Origin: QWQI01 sp964608915
Lineage (GTDB): Bacteria > Planctomycetota > Planctomycetia > Isosphaerales > Isosphaeraceae
Direction of reading: 5' to 3'
DNA: 64,000 bases
Assembly (NCBI GenBank): GCA_964608915.1
Contig: CAZSQA010000003.1
Coordinates: 207,005 to 271,004 of the forward strand
Made by a program: the position numbers and the translations under genes. The notes under the pieces were generated by a model, which was not told where the DNA came from, did not search any database, and was given only the letters and a program-made list of their open reading frames with translations. Positions 1 through 8,989 of the stretch are shown here, piece after piece (the stretch's first letter is position 1; each line of letters opens with the position of its first letter).

Positions 1-2
1 TC

Positions 3-425
3 CGCGAATGCCAGGCATGGCAGGCGGAATTGCAATTGCTGTTCATCCGCCACGTCGCCGTGCAGGCCATCGGGCCGATCATCTCGATCACGCTCGACGA
101 AGACCAGGCAGCCCTGGATCTTTTCGAAAAAACCCGTCAGCAGTGCGAGGAAGCCGGTGTGCCGCTGCGGCTGCTCTACGGCGTGAGCCGGGAAGTGCCG
201 GACTCGATCCTCGACTTCGCCGTCACCCACGGGGCTGACCTGCTCATGCTGGGCGTCACTCGCCGTGGCGCGATGTGGACGGCCCTCAAGGGCGACGTCC
301 TCATGTCCATCGCCCGCAACCTGCCCGAAAGCGTGGGCCTGCTCATCGTCGGCCGAACCGGCCGCCTGGGCGCGAACATGCCCGGCGCACACACGAAGGA
401 AAAAGGCTTGCAAGCTCGTAAGTGA
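3..425 (+). CDS. Universal-stress-protein-type C-terminal domain (partial, 5' end outside window)
   Basis: The reading frame is open from the left edge, so the start lies outside the window. The visible 140 residues end in a UspA-like fold. A strand and helix region is followed by DSILDFAVTHGADLLMLG, then by a helix and the strand LLIVGRTG that closes USP domains. In planctomycetes such domains often sit at the C-terminus of APC-type amino acid permeases, so this may be the tail of a transporter; that is inference, because no membrane segment is visible here. It converges on the glycosyltransferase gene ending at 530. Confidence 0.7.
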   Translation, partial: RECQAWQAELQLLFIRHVAVQAIGPIISITLDEDQAALDLFEKTRQQCEEAGVPLRLLYGVSREVPDSILDFAVTHGADLLMLGVTRRGAMWTALKGDVLMSIARNLPESVGLLIVGRTGRLGANMPGAHTKEKGLQARK

Positions 426-450
426 ATCGGGCCGACCGTTTCGAAGCCGA

Positions 451-489
451 GCCGTCATGCCATTTTCGTTCGAAATCCGGCATGACGGC
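451..489. terminator. Long hairpin between convergent genes, possible bidirectional terminator
   Basis: An 11-bp perfect inverted repeat (arms 451-461 and 479-489, GCCGTCATGCC and its complement) encloses a 17-nt loop containing TTCGAA. It lies between the stop at 425 (+) and the stop at 530 (-). There is no clear T-run on either side, so termination is an inference from position. Confidence 0.45.
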
Positions 490-529
490 GATCGTGCCGC
501 GTGGGCCGATTCGCATTCGCAAGTGCGGC

Positions 530-1720
530 TCAGCCGGCCGAATCCGCACGATGACGGCTCGCGATCACTCTGCAGTAGTCGAGAAACAGACCTTCCATGA
601 TCGCTTCCCACGACTGGCTCTGGGCGTAAGCCCTCGCCCTTTCGCCCATGGTTCGCACCGTCGCGGGCAGGTGTGACCATTCGGCCAGAATATCGGCCAT
701 CGCCGGAGCAGATGCCTCGGGCGGCAGCAGCCTGCCGGTGACGCCGTCGGCCACGACGTCCGCCGGTCCGCCATCCGCCAGAGCCACGACCGGCAGCCCC
801 GTGGCCATGGCTTCGAGCAAGACGTTGCCGAATGTCTCGGATCGGCTGGCGAAGGCGAACACGTCCATCAGGCCATATGCCTCGGCCAAGCGGGGGCCCG
901 TCAGGTAACCAGTAAAGTGCACGCGCCGCGCCAGGCCCGGCAAGCTTTTCAAACGGTGTTCGATCGCAGCCCGGCTGGGGCCGTCGCCCACGATCACGAC
1001 ATGCGCATGAATCACTCGAATGAGCAATCGTTCCAGAGCCTCGGCGAGATAGTCCACATTTTTCTCGGGCGCCAGCCTGCCGCAATGCCCCACGACGAAC
1101 GCCGTAGCCGGAATTTCCAGCCGTTCGCGCCCGGCGTGCCGTTCGTGCAGGCGCGGCCGGAAGTTGGCCGTATCGACCCCTCGCGACCAGAGCACGAGTC
1201 GCTCGAACCCCTTTTCGGCAAGTTTGAGGATCATCGATCGGGAAGGCACGTAAGTGGCCTCCGTACGATTATGGAACCATCGCAGGTATCGTGTCACCGT
1301 CGGGACGGTCCAGCCCAGCCGGTAATGGGCCGCGTAGGTATCGAAATTCGTGTGGAAGCTCGAAACCACCGGCCATTTGCGTCTCAGGCAATGCCGCAGT
1401 GCCGCATGCCCAAGCAGTGCCTCGGTCGCGATATGCACGATGTCAGGACGAAAAGCGTCCAGAGCCCGACGCATCCGGACGAACGGCGGCCGCGGGAGGA
1501 TCACTTCCGGATAGAACGGCAGAGGCACCGACGGTAGCTCGAGATCCTGATATCGCCCGGAACCGGCCCCGACGGTCGAACGCTCTCCCGAAACATAATT
1601 GGGGTGTACGACCATCATTTCGTCGCCCCTTCGGATCGCCTGGCGGGCCAATTGCTCCAGGGTGCGTGACACACCGTTGATCTGGGGCGGAAAGGTTTCG
1701 GTGACCAGGGCAATTTTCAT
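530..1720 (-). CDS. GT4-family glycosyltransferase
   Basis: Predicted GT-B retaining glycosyltransferase of about 396 residues that transfers a sugar from an activated donor; the acceptor is unknown. The N-terminus MKIALVTETFPPQINGVSR is the typical acceptor-domain opening of this family. The donor domain shows GRLAPEKNVDYLAEAL and the E-x7-E region ETFGNVLLEAMATGLPVVA. I place the start at the ATG at 1720. The open frame runs 24 codons further upstream, but family members begin at this MKIALVTE segment. It is monocistronic, converging on the USP-type gene. Role in cell-surface glycan or glycolipid synthesis is inferred. Confidence 0.85.
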   Translation of the reverse strand: MKIALVTETFPPQINGVSRTLEQLARQAIRRGDEMMVVHPNYVSGERSTVGAGSGRYQDLELPSVPLPFYPEVILPRPPFVRMRRALDAFRPDIVHIATEALLGHAALRHCLRRKWPVVSSFHTNFDTYAAHYRLGWTVPTVTRYLRWFHNRTEATYVPSRSMILKLAEKGFERLVLWSRGVDTANFRPRLHERHAGRERLEIPATAFVVGHCGRLAPEKNVDYLAEALERLLIRVIHAHVVIVGDGPSRAAIEHRLKSLPGLARRVHFTGYLTGPRLAEAYGLMDVFAFASRSETFGNVLLEAMATGLPVVALADGGPADVVADGVTGRLLPPEASAPAMADILAEWSHLPATVRTMGERARAYAQSQSWEAIMEGLFLDYCRVIASRHRADSAG

Positions 1721-2068
1721 GGCATCTTCGTGCGGGACCGAAGTCCGTGGTGCGAAAGGCGAGGCGAGGCTGTCGACATCAGGCCCAATCATAAAGGCCT
1801 GGATTCGGAGCCGGCAAAAGAAAGTTCGATGAAAACGGCCTTTTCGCGAGGTTCACGCTTCGCAATCGCCATTCCTGTGACGGTCGAAGCGTCGAATCGT
1901 CAATTTCTTTCCGAAAACCCCTGAATGTCCGTCGAAACGGATCGAATATCCGGTTACTCTGATTTTCTCCAGACGTCGATACGGGCCGATCCGGAAATTA
2001 CCCGCCTCGTTTGCCCGTTCGATCCAGGCTTTCGCCCATTCACCGAATCTTCGAAGGACCTCTCGATC

Positions 2069-2452
2069 ATGTACCCGAATCCCATCGTCTGGTTCGAAAT
2101 CTATGTGCAGGACATGGCCAGGGCGAAAGCCTTTTACGAGTCGGTCTTCGAATGCGAGCTGAATCCGCTCACGAACCCGAACGTCGACAGCTTCCCGGGC
2201 ATGGAGATGCTGGCATTTCCGTCATCGATGGAAAATTACGGTGTCAGCGGCGCTCTGGTGAAAATGCCGGGCGTGCCTTCCGGCGGTAGCACGATGGTCT
2301 ATTTCGGCTGCCAGGATTGCTCCGTCGAAGCCGAACGTGCCGTAAAACATGGGGGCAAGATTTTCAAACCGAAAATGTCGATCGGCCAGCACGGGGCGAT
2401 CGCGATCGTCGAAGACCCCGAAGGCAACATGATCGGCCTGCATTCGATGTGA
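2069..2452 (+). CDS. VOC-family protein (glyoxalase/dioxygenase fold)
   Basis: A 127-residue single-domain VOC protein. It starts with MYPNPIVWFEIYVQDMARAK and AKAFYESVFE, the first beta-alpha unit of the fold, and ends with IAIVEDPEGNMIGLHSM, the typical final metal-ligand strand (DPEGN). The ATG at 2069 is preceded by GAAGGA with 10-nt spacing, which decides it over the ATG at 1925. Members include glyoxalases, antibiotic-resistance proteins and uncharacterised enzymes; the substrate cannot be told from sequence. Confidence 0.8.
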   Translation: MYPNPIVWFEIYVQDMARAKAFYESVFECELNPLTNPNVDSFPGMEMLAFPSSMENYGVSGALVKMPGVPSGGSTMVYFGCQDCSVEAERAVKHGGKIFKPKMSIGQHGAIAIVEDPEGNMIGLHSM

Positions 2453-2798
2453 CGTTCCGAAGCCGCCGGGCCACGCCCGAATGCGCCAGCCGACAGCCTG
2501 CACCGCATCGCTTTGCGGGCAGGCCGCCGACGGACCGACGAACGATCGGGCCGCTGATGCATTGCCGCGACGCGCACCGGCATGTTTCGTTCTCTGCTGC
2601 GATAGTCCGTTATGCAAGGCGGCTTTTGCGAAGACGTTCTCTTTTCGCATCATTACGTTCTTTTCTTTTGCTTTATTTGACGCACCGATATACGACTGAA
2701 TACAGCATTCGCGAACGAAAGCTGACTGCTTGCTTTCGATTTCGACCGCAACATTCCGATTGCACACCAAAAACCTCTGTTCAGGGAGTTCAAGAAAT
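2453..2798 (+). promoter_or_regulatory. Gene-free stretch with a candidate promoter for the PEP-CTERM gene
   Basis: No credible gene lies in these 346 bases. The second half turns pyrimidine- and AT-rich (about 2630-2680), unlike the surroundings. TTGACG at 2677-2682 followed 17 bases later by ATACAG at 2700-2705 is a plausible but imperfect -35/-10 pair, about 95 bases before the ATG at 2799. Confidence 0.35.
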
Positions 2799-3614
2799 AT
2801 GCGGCATCACCTGCTCGCCGCGCTCGCGGCCCTCACGTTCGCTGCGTCCGCGCATGCCGGACCGGTCGGATACTCGGTGCGTTCCAATGTCGATAACCGC
2901 ATGCTCCAGATCGACCTGGCCACAGGCATCGCGGTGGACCTCGGCATTATCTCTTTCAGCGATGCCGAAGGCATCTCTTTCGGCCCCGACGACAATCTCT
3001 ACGCAATCGGCGGCACCACGAACGAGCTCTGGAACATCACGTCCGCGCCTGGGGTGCTCGTCGGCCCCACCGGTACGCGTGTCGGCATCGACGCCGGCCT
3101 CGGTATGGATCCGATCACCGGCCGGATGTTCAACCTGAACGGGAGTCCTGGTCAATCCGGGCTTTACCAGGTCAACATCTCGACGGGTGCCACAACATTG
3201 ATCGGCACAGGCGATCAGTTCGGCGACAACATCGCAATCGACAATACGGGCGTCGCTTACGCCATCGACGGCATCTTCACCGACGCGCTTTACCGGGTCG
3301 ACCTTTCGACAGGTGCTTTCACTCTGGTGGGAAGTCTCGGTCTCGGCGACACGAACGTTCAGTTCGGATCGTCTTTCGACTCGGAGACCGGAATTCTCTG
3401 GGCACTCTCTTCGAACGGCCAGATCTTCAACGTGAATACCGGGACTGGAATCGCCACTTATGTCGCGAACGTGAAGATCGGCATTCTGCCAGTCGACGGT
3501 TTCGAAGGGCTGGCGATCAAAAACGTGCCGGTGCCCGAACCTTCGTCCATCGCATTGCTCGTCAGCGGCCTCGGCTTGGCGCTGATCGCCCGACGTCGCC
3601 GAAGCGCCTCTTAA
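2799..3614 (+). CDS. PEP-CTERM sorting-domain secreted protein with beta-propeller-like body
   Basis: A 271-residue exported protein. The N-terminus MRHHLLAALAALTFAASAHA is a Sec signal peptide with an AHA-type cleavage site. The C-terminus has the PEP-CTERM signature: VPEPSSIALL, a hydrophobic stretch and a terminal RRRR cluster, which target the protein to the exosortase system. The body has repeating short strands (for example ILWALSSNGQIFNVNTGTG) like proteins that report values along a propeller (DUF4394-like). The ATG at 2799 follows AGGGAG. Function unknown; cell-surface location expected. A strong hairpin terminator follows. Confidence 0.8.
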   Translation: MRHHLLAALAALTFAASAHAGPVGYSVRSNVDNRMLQIDLATGIAVDLGIISFSDAEGISFGPDDNLYAIGGTTNELWNITSAPGVLVGPTGTRVGIDAGLGMDPITGRMFNLNGSPGQSGLYQVNISTGATTLIGTGDQFGDNIAIDNTGVAYAIDGIFTDALYRVDLSTGAFTLVGSLGLGDTNVQFGSSFDSETGILWALSSNGQIFNVNTGTGIATYVANVKIGILPVDGFEGLAIKNVPVPEPSSIALLVSGLGLALIARRRRSAS

Positions 3615-3639
3615 TTCGAACTTCAGCATCGAAATCCGA

Positions 3640-3690
3640 ACCGCCCGACCGGTTCCGACGCTCGTCGGAATCGAGCGGTCGGTTTTCTTA
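3640..3690 (+). terminator. Rho-independent terminator of the PEP-CTERM gene
   Basis: Inner stem TTCCGAC/GTCGGAA (3653-3659 and 3664-3670, loop GCTC) with further pairing outside it, then GGTTTTCTTA at 3681-3690. It begins 25 bases after the stop codon at 3614. Confidence 0.7.
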
Positions 3691-3780
3691 TGCCTGCGTT
3701 CGATCCATCCGTCATTCCGGCATATTCGTGCCGGTCGCTTCGTCTTTCGCGGCAGGCTTGCGACGTGCCCGCTAACGCTT

Positions 3781-3969
3781 CTAGCCTCCGCCGATATTCA
3801 CGATCTTGCCGTTCTCCCAGACATGAAACGGCCGGTCCTGGGCGATGGCTTCCGCCAGAGCCTTCGCCGCCGCGCGCCTCAGGGCGATCAATCCGTGAGT
3901 GACGATTTCTTCCGTGGGCTCAGCCGCCTCCGCCTTCTTCTTTTTTTTCCTCTGGCAATTCGATACCAC
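3781..3969 (-). CDS. Small conserved-looking protein, unknown function
   Basis: A 62-residue ORF if the GTG at 3969 is the start; the longer ATG form (4026) would overlap the glycosyltransferase by 44 bases. It has a Lys-rich N-terminus (KKKKK) and the C-terminal segment RPFHVWENGKIVNIGGG. The pattern of an alanine-rich helix followed by V-W-x-N/D-G-K-I/V-V resembles short planctomycete proteins ending in VWRDGKVV; that likeness is from memory. It lies 13 bases downstream of the glycosyltransferase stop on the same strand, so it is probably cotranscribed. Role unknown. Confidence 0.55.
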   Translation of the reverse strand: MVSNCQRKKKKKAEAAEPTEEIVTHGLIALRRAAAKALAEAIAQDRPFHVWENGKIVNIGGG

Positions 3970-3982
3970 CTGGAATTCTTGA

Positions 3983-5257
3983 CTACTTCGAATCCAGCCC
4001 CAACACCCGCGCCCACAACGATTCATAAGCCCGGATCGTGCCCGTCAGCGTATATTTCGCTTCGACACGCTTGCGGCCTGCTTCGCCGAAGCGTTTCGTT
4101 TTGTCGGGCTTGTCGAACGCTTCGCCCATCGCGGCGGCCAGGGCTTCCGTATTCTCCGGCGGAATCAGCCAACCGGTTTCGCCGGGCAGCACAAGTTCAT
4201 GCGTGCCTTCGACATCCGTTCCGATCACCGCCCTGCTGGCGGCCATCGCCTCCAGCACCACGTTCGGCATGCCTTCCCATAACGAAGGCAGCAGCAGCAC
4301 CTCGGCCGTTTTCAGGAGAGCGGGGATGTCGTCGCGAAACCCGAGCCACTTCACATGCCGGTTCAGCACATCCGATTCGGCCACACGTTCGCGAAACCAT
4401 TCGCTCTCGGTGCCTTCGCGACCCGTCATGATCAGCTTCCAACGCGGGCGGGCGGCGACGACCTGCTCCACGGCGTCCAGCAAATACGGCAGCCCTTTCT
4501 GCGGATCGAGCCGGCCGACGAACAGGGCCAGCCGGTCCGCCGCATCGAAGCCCAGGCTGCGTTTGTCCAGCGGCGTGGCGGTGTCGAAGGGCCGCACGTC
4601 GACACCGTTCGGAATCACCCACAAACGATCTTCGGAGATGCCGCCATAAGTGATCGAAAACTGCCGAACGCCTTCCGAGACGCAGACAGAGCCCAGCGAC
4701 ATCCAGGAGGTCAGGCGGTCGACCGTCAGGTGCCAGCCTTTCTGGTGCTCCGCCACGCGCAGGCCGCCCAGCACCCATGGCACACCCGCGGCCCATGCCC
4801 CCAGCCGCCCCGCCACGTTCGCATGAAAAAGAAAACACTGAAGCAATTGCGGGCGAATCTGGCGGAGGAGCCTGGCGAGTGAGCGAACGGCCTGAATCGG
4901 CTTTCGCTTGGACACGTTCAGGCAGTGCACGTCCACACCGCCGGCCCTGAGCTTCGCCGCCAGCGGTTCTTCGCCGCCAAGGTTGATCACGTGCACCCGC
5001 CAACGCGATTTCGCCAGACTCAGGGCCAGATTGACCATCGCCTTTTCGGCCCCGCCGATGTTCAAGTCCGTAATCAGCAGGCAAACCGTCACCGGTTCCG
5101 CGGGCCACGCCGAGCGTTTCGTGTCGGTTTCGGCTAGTCTTGCACGCAGGGTTCGCAAGGATCGGATCGTCCGGTTTCGTGCGGTCGTGATGCGATTCAG
5201 CGGAATTCTATCATCCCGAACGCCATTCGGGCAGCCTCGATCCACGTTCCTCCTCAT
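3983..5257 (-). CDS. GT4-family glycosyltransferase
   Basis: GT-B fold glycosyltransferase. The N-terminal domain opens with VCLLITDLNIGGAEKAMVNL (the GGAE nucleotide-sugar glycosyltransferase motif). The C-terminal donor domain has VIPNGVD, LFVGRLDPQKGLPYLLDA and LWEGMPNVVLEAMAASRAVI with the E-x7-E pair. The ATG at 5257 gives 424 residues; the open frame continues upstream into the queA region, and a later start is possible because the recognisable domain begins about 58 residues after this ATG. It is transcribed divergently from queA. Likely acts in exopolysaccharide or glycolipid assembly; acceptor unknown. Confidence 0.82.
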   Translation of the reverse strand: MRRNVDRGCPNGVRDDRIPLNRITTARNRTIRSLRTLRARLAETDTKRSAWPAEPVTVCLLITDLNIGGAEKAMVNLALSLAKSRWRVHVINLGGEEPLAAKLRAGGVDVHCLNVSKRKPIQAVRSLARLLRQIRPQLLQCFLFHANVAGRLGAWAAGVPWVLGGLRVAEHQKGWHLTVDRLTSWMSLGSVCVSEGVRQFSITYGGISEDRLWVIPNGVDVRPFDTATPLDKRSLGFDAADRLALFVGRLDPQKGLPYLLDAVEQVVAARPRWKLIMTGREGTESEWFRERVAESDVLNRHVKWLGFRDDIPALLKTAEVLLLPSLWEGMPNVVLEAMAASRAVIGTDVEGTHELVLPGETGWLIPPENTEALAAAMGEAFDKPDKTKRFGEAGRKRVEAKYTLTGTIRAYESLWARVLGLDSK

Positions 5258-5367
5258 GTTCCCCGTTGGCCAAACCGCGCCGAAACACGCTAAAATCGCT
5301 GCTTGAATCGGGCCATCGCGGTTCCTGGCCCGCTCGTGAAAACTCTTCGATCCCGAACGGCCAGCCC

Positions 5368-6405
5368 GTGAATATCGACCTGTTCGACTTCGAATTGCCT
5401 GAAACTCTGATCGCCCAGCAGCCGGTCGAACCACGTGACCATTGCCGGCTGATGGTCCTTGACCGCTCGGCCCGAACGATCACGCACCGGTGGTTTCATG
5501 AATTGCCGCAAATTCTTCGCGGCAATGATCTTCTCGTCCGGAACGACACGCGCGTGATTCCCGCCCGGGTCGTCGGCGTGCGCGACTCCACCGGCGGAAA
5601 ATGGGAAGCGCTCTTCCTCGAAGAATTGCCGAACGGCGATTGGCACGTGCTTGCCCACTGCGGTGGGAAGCCCCGGCCAGGCGAGAAGGTCACGATCGGT
5701 CAGGGTGCGAAGCTACAGCTCATCGATAAACTCGAGGACGGCTCCTGGCGAATTGCCCCGGAACCGCCCGACTCCGGCAAATCTGCCCGTGATATTCTGG
5801 AGGTTCATGGTCATATTCCCCTGCCGCCCTACATTCGCGACGGCCGCGACACGCCCGATGACCGCCAGTGGTATCAAACGGTGTTCGCGCGGGAGGCCGG
5901 GTCGGTCGCCGCGCCGACGGCCGGCCTCCACTTCACCGAAGACCTGATCACCAGGCTGGTTGCGACTGGAGTCTCGTTCGCCGATGTGACCCTGCATGTC
6001 GGCATCGGCACGTTCCGGCCGATCAAGGTGACCAATATCGAAGACCATGTCCTGCACTCCGAATGGGCCAGCCTTTCCGACAAGACCGCCGAGGCCGTCC
6101 GAACGGCCCGAAAATCAGGCGGGCGTGTCGTCGCCGTCGGCACCACCTCAGCCCGAACTCTCGAAACGGCAGCACGTTCAGGAAAGATCGAACCCTTCGA
6201 AGGGCCGACCGGGCTTTACGTTCGTCCCGGGTTCGAATTTCACGCGACCGACGGCCTGATCACCAACTTCCACCTGCCGAAATCGAGCCTGATCGTCCTG
6301 GTGGCTGCCCTGGCCGGGCGTGAATTCGTGATGGAAGCCTATCGGGAAGCCGTTCGCCTCGGCTACCGTTTCTACAGTTATGGCGATGCCATGCTGATCG
6401 TTTAA
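5368..6405 (+). CDS. queA: S-adenosylmethionine:tRNA ribosyltransferase-isomerase
   Basis: Makes epoxyqueuosine in tRNA by transferring and isomerising the ribosyl part of SAM onto 7-aminomethyl-7-deazaguanine at position 34. Family marks are the N-terminal DLFDFELPETLIAQQP, VRNDTRVIPARV, the central VAAPTAGLHFTE, and HVGIGTFRPIKV. At 345 residues it is close to the E. coli enzyme. Family members begin just at this segment, so I use the GTG at 5368; the frame is open upstream to 5266 but that part is not family-like. No other queuosine gene is nearby. Confidence 0.95.
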   Translation: MNIDLFDFELPETLIAQQPVEPRDHCRLMVLDRSARTITHRWFHELPQILRGNDLLVRNDTRVIPARVVGVRDSTGGKWEALFLEELPNGDWHVLAHCGGKPRPGEKVTIGQGAKLQLIDKLEDGSWRIAPEPPDSGKSARDILEVHGHIPLPPYIRDGRDTPDDRQWYQTVFAREAGSVAAPTAGLHFTEDLITRLVATGVSFADVTLHVGIGTFRPIKVTNIEDHVLHSEWASLSDKTAEAVRTARKSGGRVVAVGTTSARTLETAARSGKIEPFEGPTGLYVRPGFEFHATDGLITNFHLPKSSLIVLVAALAGREFVMEAYREAVRLGYRFYSYGDAMLIV

Positions 6406-6631
6406 CCCAAACTACCCAGTCGCCCCGAGCAGCCCGAAATGCGCTAACGTGCAGCACGGATGTCGGCAGCAGAACCGGCAGACTTAAATGATTTTTTCGC
6501 GTCAGGGCCACTTTTCTTCCGATTCTTCCCGCTCGTATGATCGTAGGGTACGAGACTCAGATGAATGTCTTCGTCGAACGACCTGGTCAGGACGACCGCG
6601 ACGCCCGAATGGCACGCACGACGGAACCCTG

Positions 6632-7708
6632 ATGCCCCGAAGCCGAAGTTCGAACGCACGAGCTGTTGACCGAATCGATCGACGCCGCTTCATTGCGGGT
6701 TGTGCCGCCTCTTTAGGCCTGGGCCCGCTCGCGCAGGCCGTCCGCTCGGCTTCGGATCGAATCGTGGAAGTTCGACCGGTGTCCGAGAAACCGGCCGAGC
6801 CGGCGACGTTCGAGCATTTGGGCTATCGCATCGTCGCCTGGCCCTCGATGCTCGAATCGACGGCCCCGGTGCCGATCGTCTTCCTTTTCGGCGGCAACGG
6901 CATGGGGGCCGTCGTTCGATCTGTGCAGGCGGATCAGCTCGCTGAGGATCTCGCCCGGCGCGGAGTCGCCGCGGTCGTAGTGCATCATCCGAACCTGACT
7001 CAGGCGGATGACTTCCTGAGCCGGATCGTCACGCCGATGGCCGACCTGCTCGATCACCCCTGGGCGAGACGTCACAGGATCGATGCGACGCGCGTCGGCG
7101 CGGCCGGGTTTTCCGCGGGCGGACTGATCGCGACGCTCCTGGCCACTCGCTATCGAAAAGGCCTGCCTTTCGAAATCCGCAGTGCCTTGAATTACTACGG
7201 CCCGGTCGACCTGAGGCAGTGGTTCGCATTTCATGAGGCACGCGTGGCGGCCACCGATTTCGGATCGATCGCCCCGTTCTATCAGGGCAATCGTGGGCCC
7301 GACGAGATCGGCCAATCGGCGCACGGGTCGATCGTCTGTCGGGATCTGAGCATTTCTCTGCGGAGGAAAGTCACGGAAAATCTGGGCGGATCGGTCGAAG
7401 GCAAGCTGGAGGCCTTCTCCGATCGCCGAATCTTCGAACCGGCGGTGTCGTCCGAAGCCGGCTCCGATCGCCTGACTTCGAAGCCACTGCTGGTCGGTGC
7501 CTTCGGGACGAGAGACGACAACTGCGACGCCATGTTCCAGCCACGAGTTCTGGACAGGCTGGGCCAGCTGCATCGTCTCGAAACGATTTCTTTCGTTTAC
7601 GAAGGGCCCCACGGAGTGAGCTGGCGCGCCTGCCCGAAAGCTCTTGACGCTTTCCTGGAGCCGCTTCTGCCTTCTGCCGGCGGATTCGAAATCACGCGAG
7701 TTTCATGA
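6632..7708 (+). CDS. Tat-exported alpha/beta hydrolase (dienelactone-hydrolase-like)
   Basis: A 358-residue protein starting at the ATG at 6632. The N-terminus carries a twin-arginine signal, DRRRFIAGCAASLGLGP, so it is probably exported folded. The body is an alpha/beta hydrolase with nucleophile elbow GFSAGG after VGAAG, a candidate acid near GTRDDNCD, and a candidate catalytic His in YEGPHGVSWR. The substrate is unknown; in this superfamily such Tat-exported forms include esterases and dienelactone-hydrolase-like enzymes. It converges on the rhomboid gene. Confidence 0.75.
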   Translation: MPRSRSSNARAVDRIDRRRFIAGCAASLGLGPLAQAVRSASDRIVEVRPVSEKPAEPATFEHLGYRIVAWPSMLESTAPVPIVFLFGGNGMGAVVRSVQADQLAEDLARRGVAAVVVHHPNLTQADDFLSRIVTPMADLLDHPWARRHRIDATRVGAAGFSAGGLIATLLATRYRKGLPFEIRSALNYYGPVDLRQWFAFHEARVAATDFGSIAPFYQGNRGPDEIGQSAHGSIVCRDLSISLRRKVTENLGGSVEGKLEAFSDRRIFEPAVSSEAGSDRLTSKPLLVGAFGTRDDNCDAMFQPRVLDRLGQLHRLETISFVYEGPHGVSWRACPKALDAFLEPLLPSAGGFEITRVS

Positions 7709-7726
7709 ACGATGCCGAGGGCGAAG

Positions 7727-8662
7727 TTACGCCCGCCTCGCATCCCGCTCGCCCACGAAGTAGCCCATCATCAGCCCGGCCACCAGGCCGCCCAGGTGAG
7801 CGCCGTTGGCGACAGGGCCGAGCATGCCCGTGAAGCAAAGCACCATCCAGATGAGAGCCAGCTGCACCGACTGGCCTGAAAGCCGAATGTAGCCCCTCGG
7901 GTTGTATTCGCCGTAAGCCCATGCGAAGCCGATCAGGCCATAGACGGCACCAGAGAATCCGCCGAAGAGCACGGAATGCCGCTGCAGGCCATAGATCTGC
8001 CAGAAATATTCGGAAAACGCGGCGACCAGGTGCGTGACCAGGACCACGGCCAAAAGCATGCGTGAGCCCCGTTCCCGTTCGATCACGCCGCCCAGCCCGC
8101 TGAGCCAGCTCATGTTGAAGAACAGGTGCAAAATACTCAGGTGCCAGAACATCGGCGCGATCAGCCGCCACGGTTCCGGGCCCAGGGCTTTGTCGAGCGA
8201 GTCGAGCACCGGGCCGTGGTCCGGGTCGAACCGGGGCGAAGCGAGGTTGACGTGATCGACGACCCGGCCGATACGTTTGTCGAAGTTCGTCCAGAGGCTC
8301 ATGGCGACCGAAGCGGCGATAAGAATCGTGACCACGGGCGTGCGTCTCAATGTGCCGCCGGCCCCATAGACACGGCCGGCGTCGGTCACGCTCTTGCGAT
8401 AAGCCTTTTCCTTGCGGGCCTCTTCCTTGCGGATTTCGCCGGCCTTGCGGGCCAGGGTCGCGAATTCCGGATCGTCCGGATTGGCCCTGAATCGCTCCAG
8501 AACCGTTCGGGCTTCGTTCATGCGGTCTTCGTCGACCACCCAGATCGCCACATCGGCCGGGTTCGCGACGCTGGGCCGCATTTCGGTCTTGATGCCCCTG
8601 GCCAGCATATAATCCGCCAGAATGCCCGCGGGGCGAGCGGCGATCGTGCCAAGTTCACGCAT
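7727..8662 (-). CDS. Rhomboid-family intramembrane serine protease
   Basis: A 311-residue membrane protease. An N-terminal cytoplasmic domain of about 100 residues (MRELGTIAARPAGILADYML...) resembles rhomboid N-terminal domains and is followed by a charged linker. The membrane part contains LHLFFNM, the catalytic Ser in GGFSGAVYG (Ser 237 from this start) and the catalytic His in NGAHLGGL (His 289). The ATG at 8662 is chosen over an ORF start 16 codons upstream because the rhomboid-type N-terminal domain begins there. It cleaves transmembrane substrates within the bilayer; the target is unknown. Confidence 0.88.
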   Translation of the reverse strand: MRELGTIAARPAGILADYMLARGIKTEMRPSVANPADVAIWVVDEDRMNEARTVLERFRANPDDPEFATLARKAGEIRKEEARKEKAYRKSVTDAGRVYGAGGTLRRTPVVTILIAASVAMSLWTNFDKRIGRVVDHVNLASPRFDPDHGPVLDSLDKALGPEPWRLIAPMFWHLSILHLFFNMSWLSGLGGVIERERGSRMLLAVVLVTHLVAAFSEYFWQIYGLQRHSVLFGGFSGAVYGLIGFAWAYGEYNPRGYIRLSGQSVQLALIWMVLCFTGMLGPVANGAHLGGLVAGLMMGYFVGERDARRA

Positions 8663-8799
8663 AACTTCGACCGGCTCCGCTTCGTTTCCGCCATGAGTCC
8701 GACCCGTCACGTCAGGGGTCGGTCCCCGGCCCGGTCATTATATCCCGGAACATGTCGAATCGCACCCGAAACCCGAGTGCACTCAATTTTCACGAAACT

Positions 8800-8828
8800 T
8801 TCATCATGACGCAACATGCTGATATAAA
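8800..8828 (+). promoter_or_regulatory. Candidate promoter of the first DUF1559 gene
   Basis: TATAAA at 8823-8828 lies 17 bases after TTCATC (8800-8805) in an AT-richer pocket of otherwise GC-rich DNA, about 160 bases before the GTG at 8990. The -10 is good, the -35 weak. Confidence 0.35.
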
Positions 8829-8920
8829 AGAAGATAGACACGGCCGTCGATTCCTCTTCATAATCTCCCGAACCAGCGAGTTGAAGTCGAAGGAGTGAAC
8901 TTCGTAGGATAATGACGTGA

Positions 8921-8956
8921 CCTCAAATCCACGCTAACGCACATGTGGATTTGAGG
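8921..8956 (+). promoter_or_regulatory. Perfect 12-bp inverted repeat in the DUF1559 leader
   Basis: CCTCAAATCCAC (8921-8932) and its exact complement (8945-8956) flank a 12-base loop, ending 33 bases before the GTG start at 8990. No T-run follows, so it is more likely an mRNA-stability or regulatory stem than a terminator. Confidence 0.55.
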
Positions 8957-8989
8957 AAGATCCCGTGTACTTTTCGTGAAGGAAACGAA

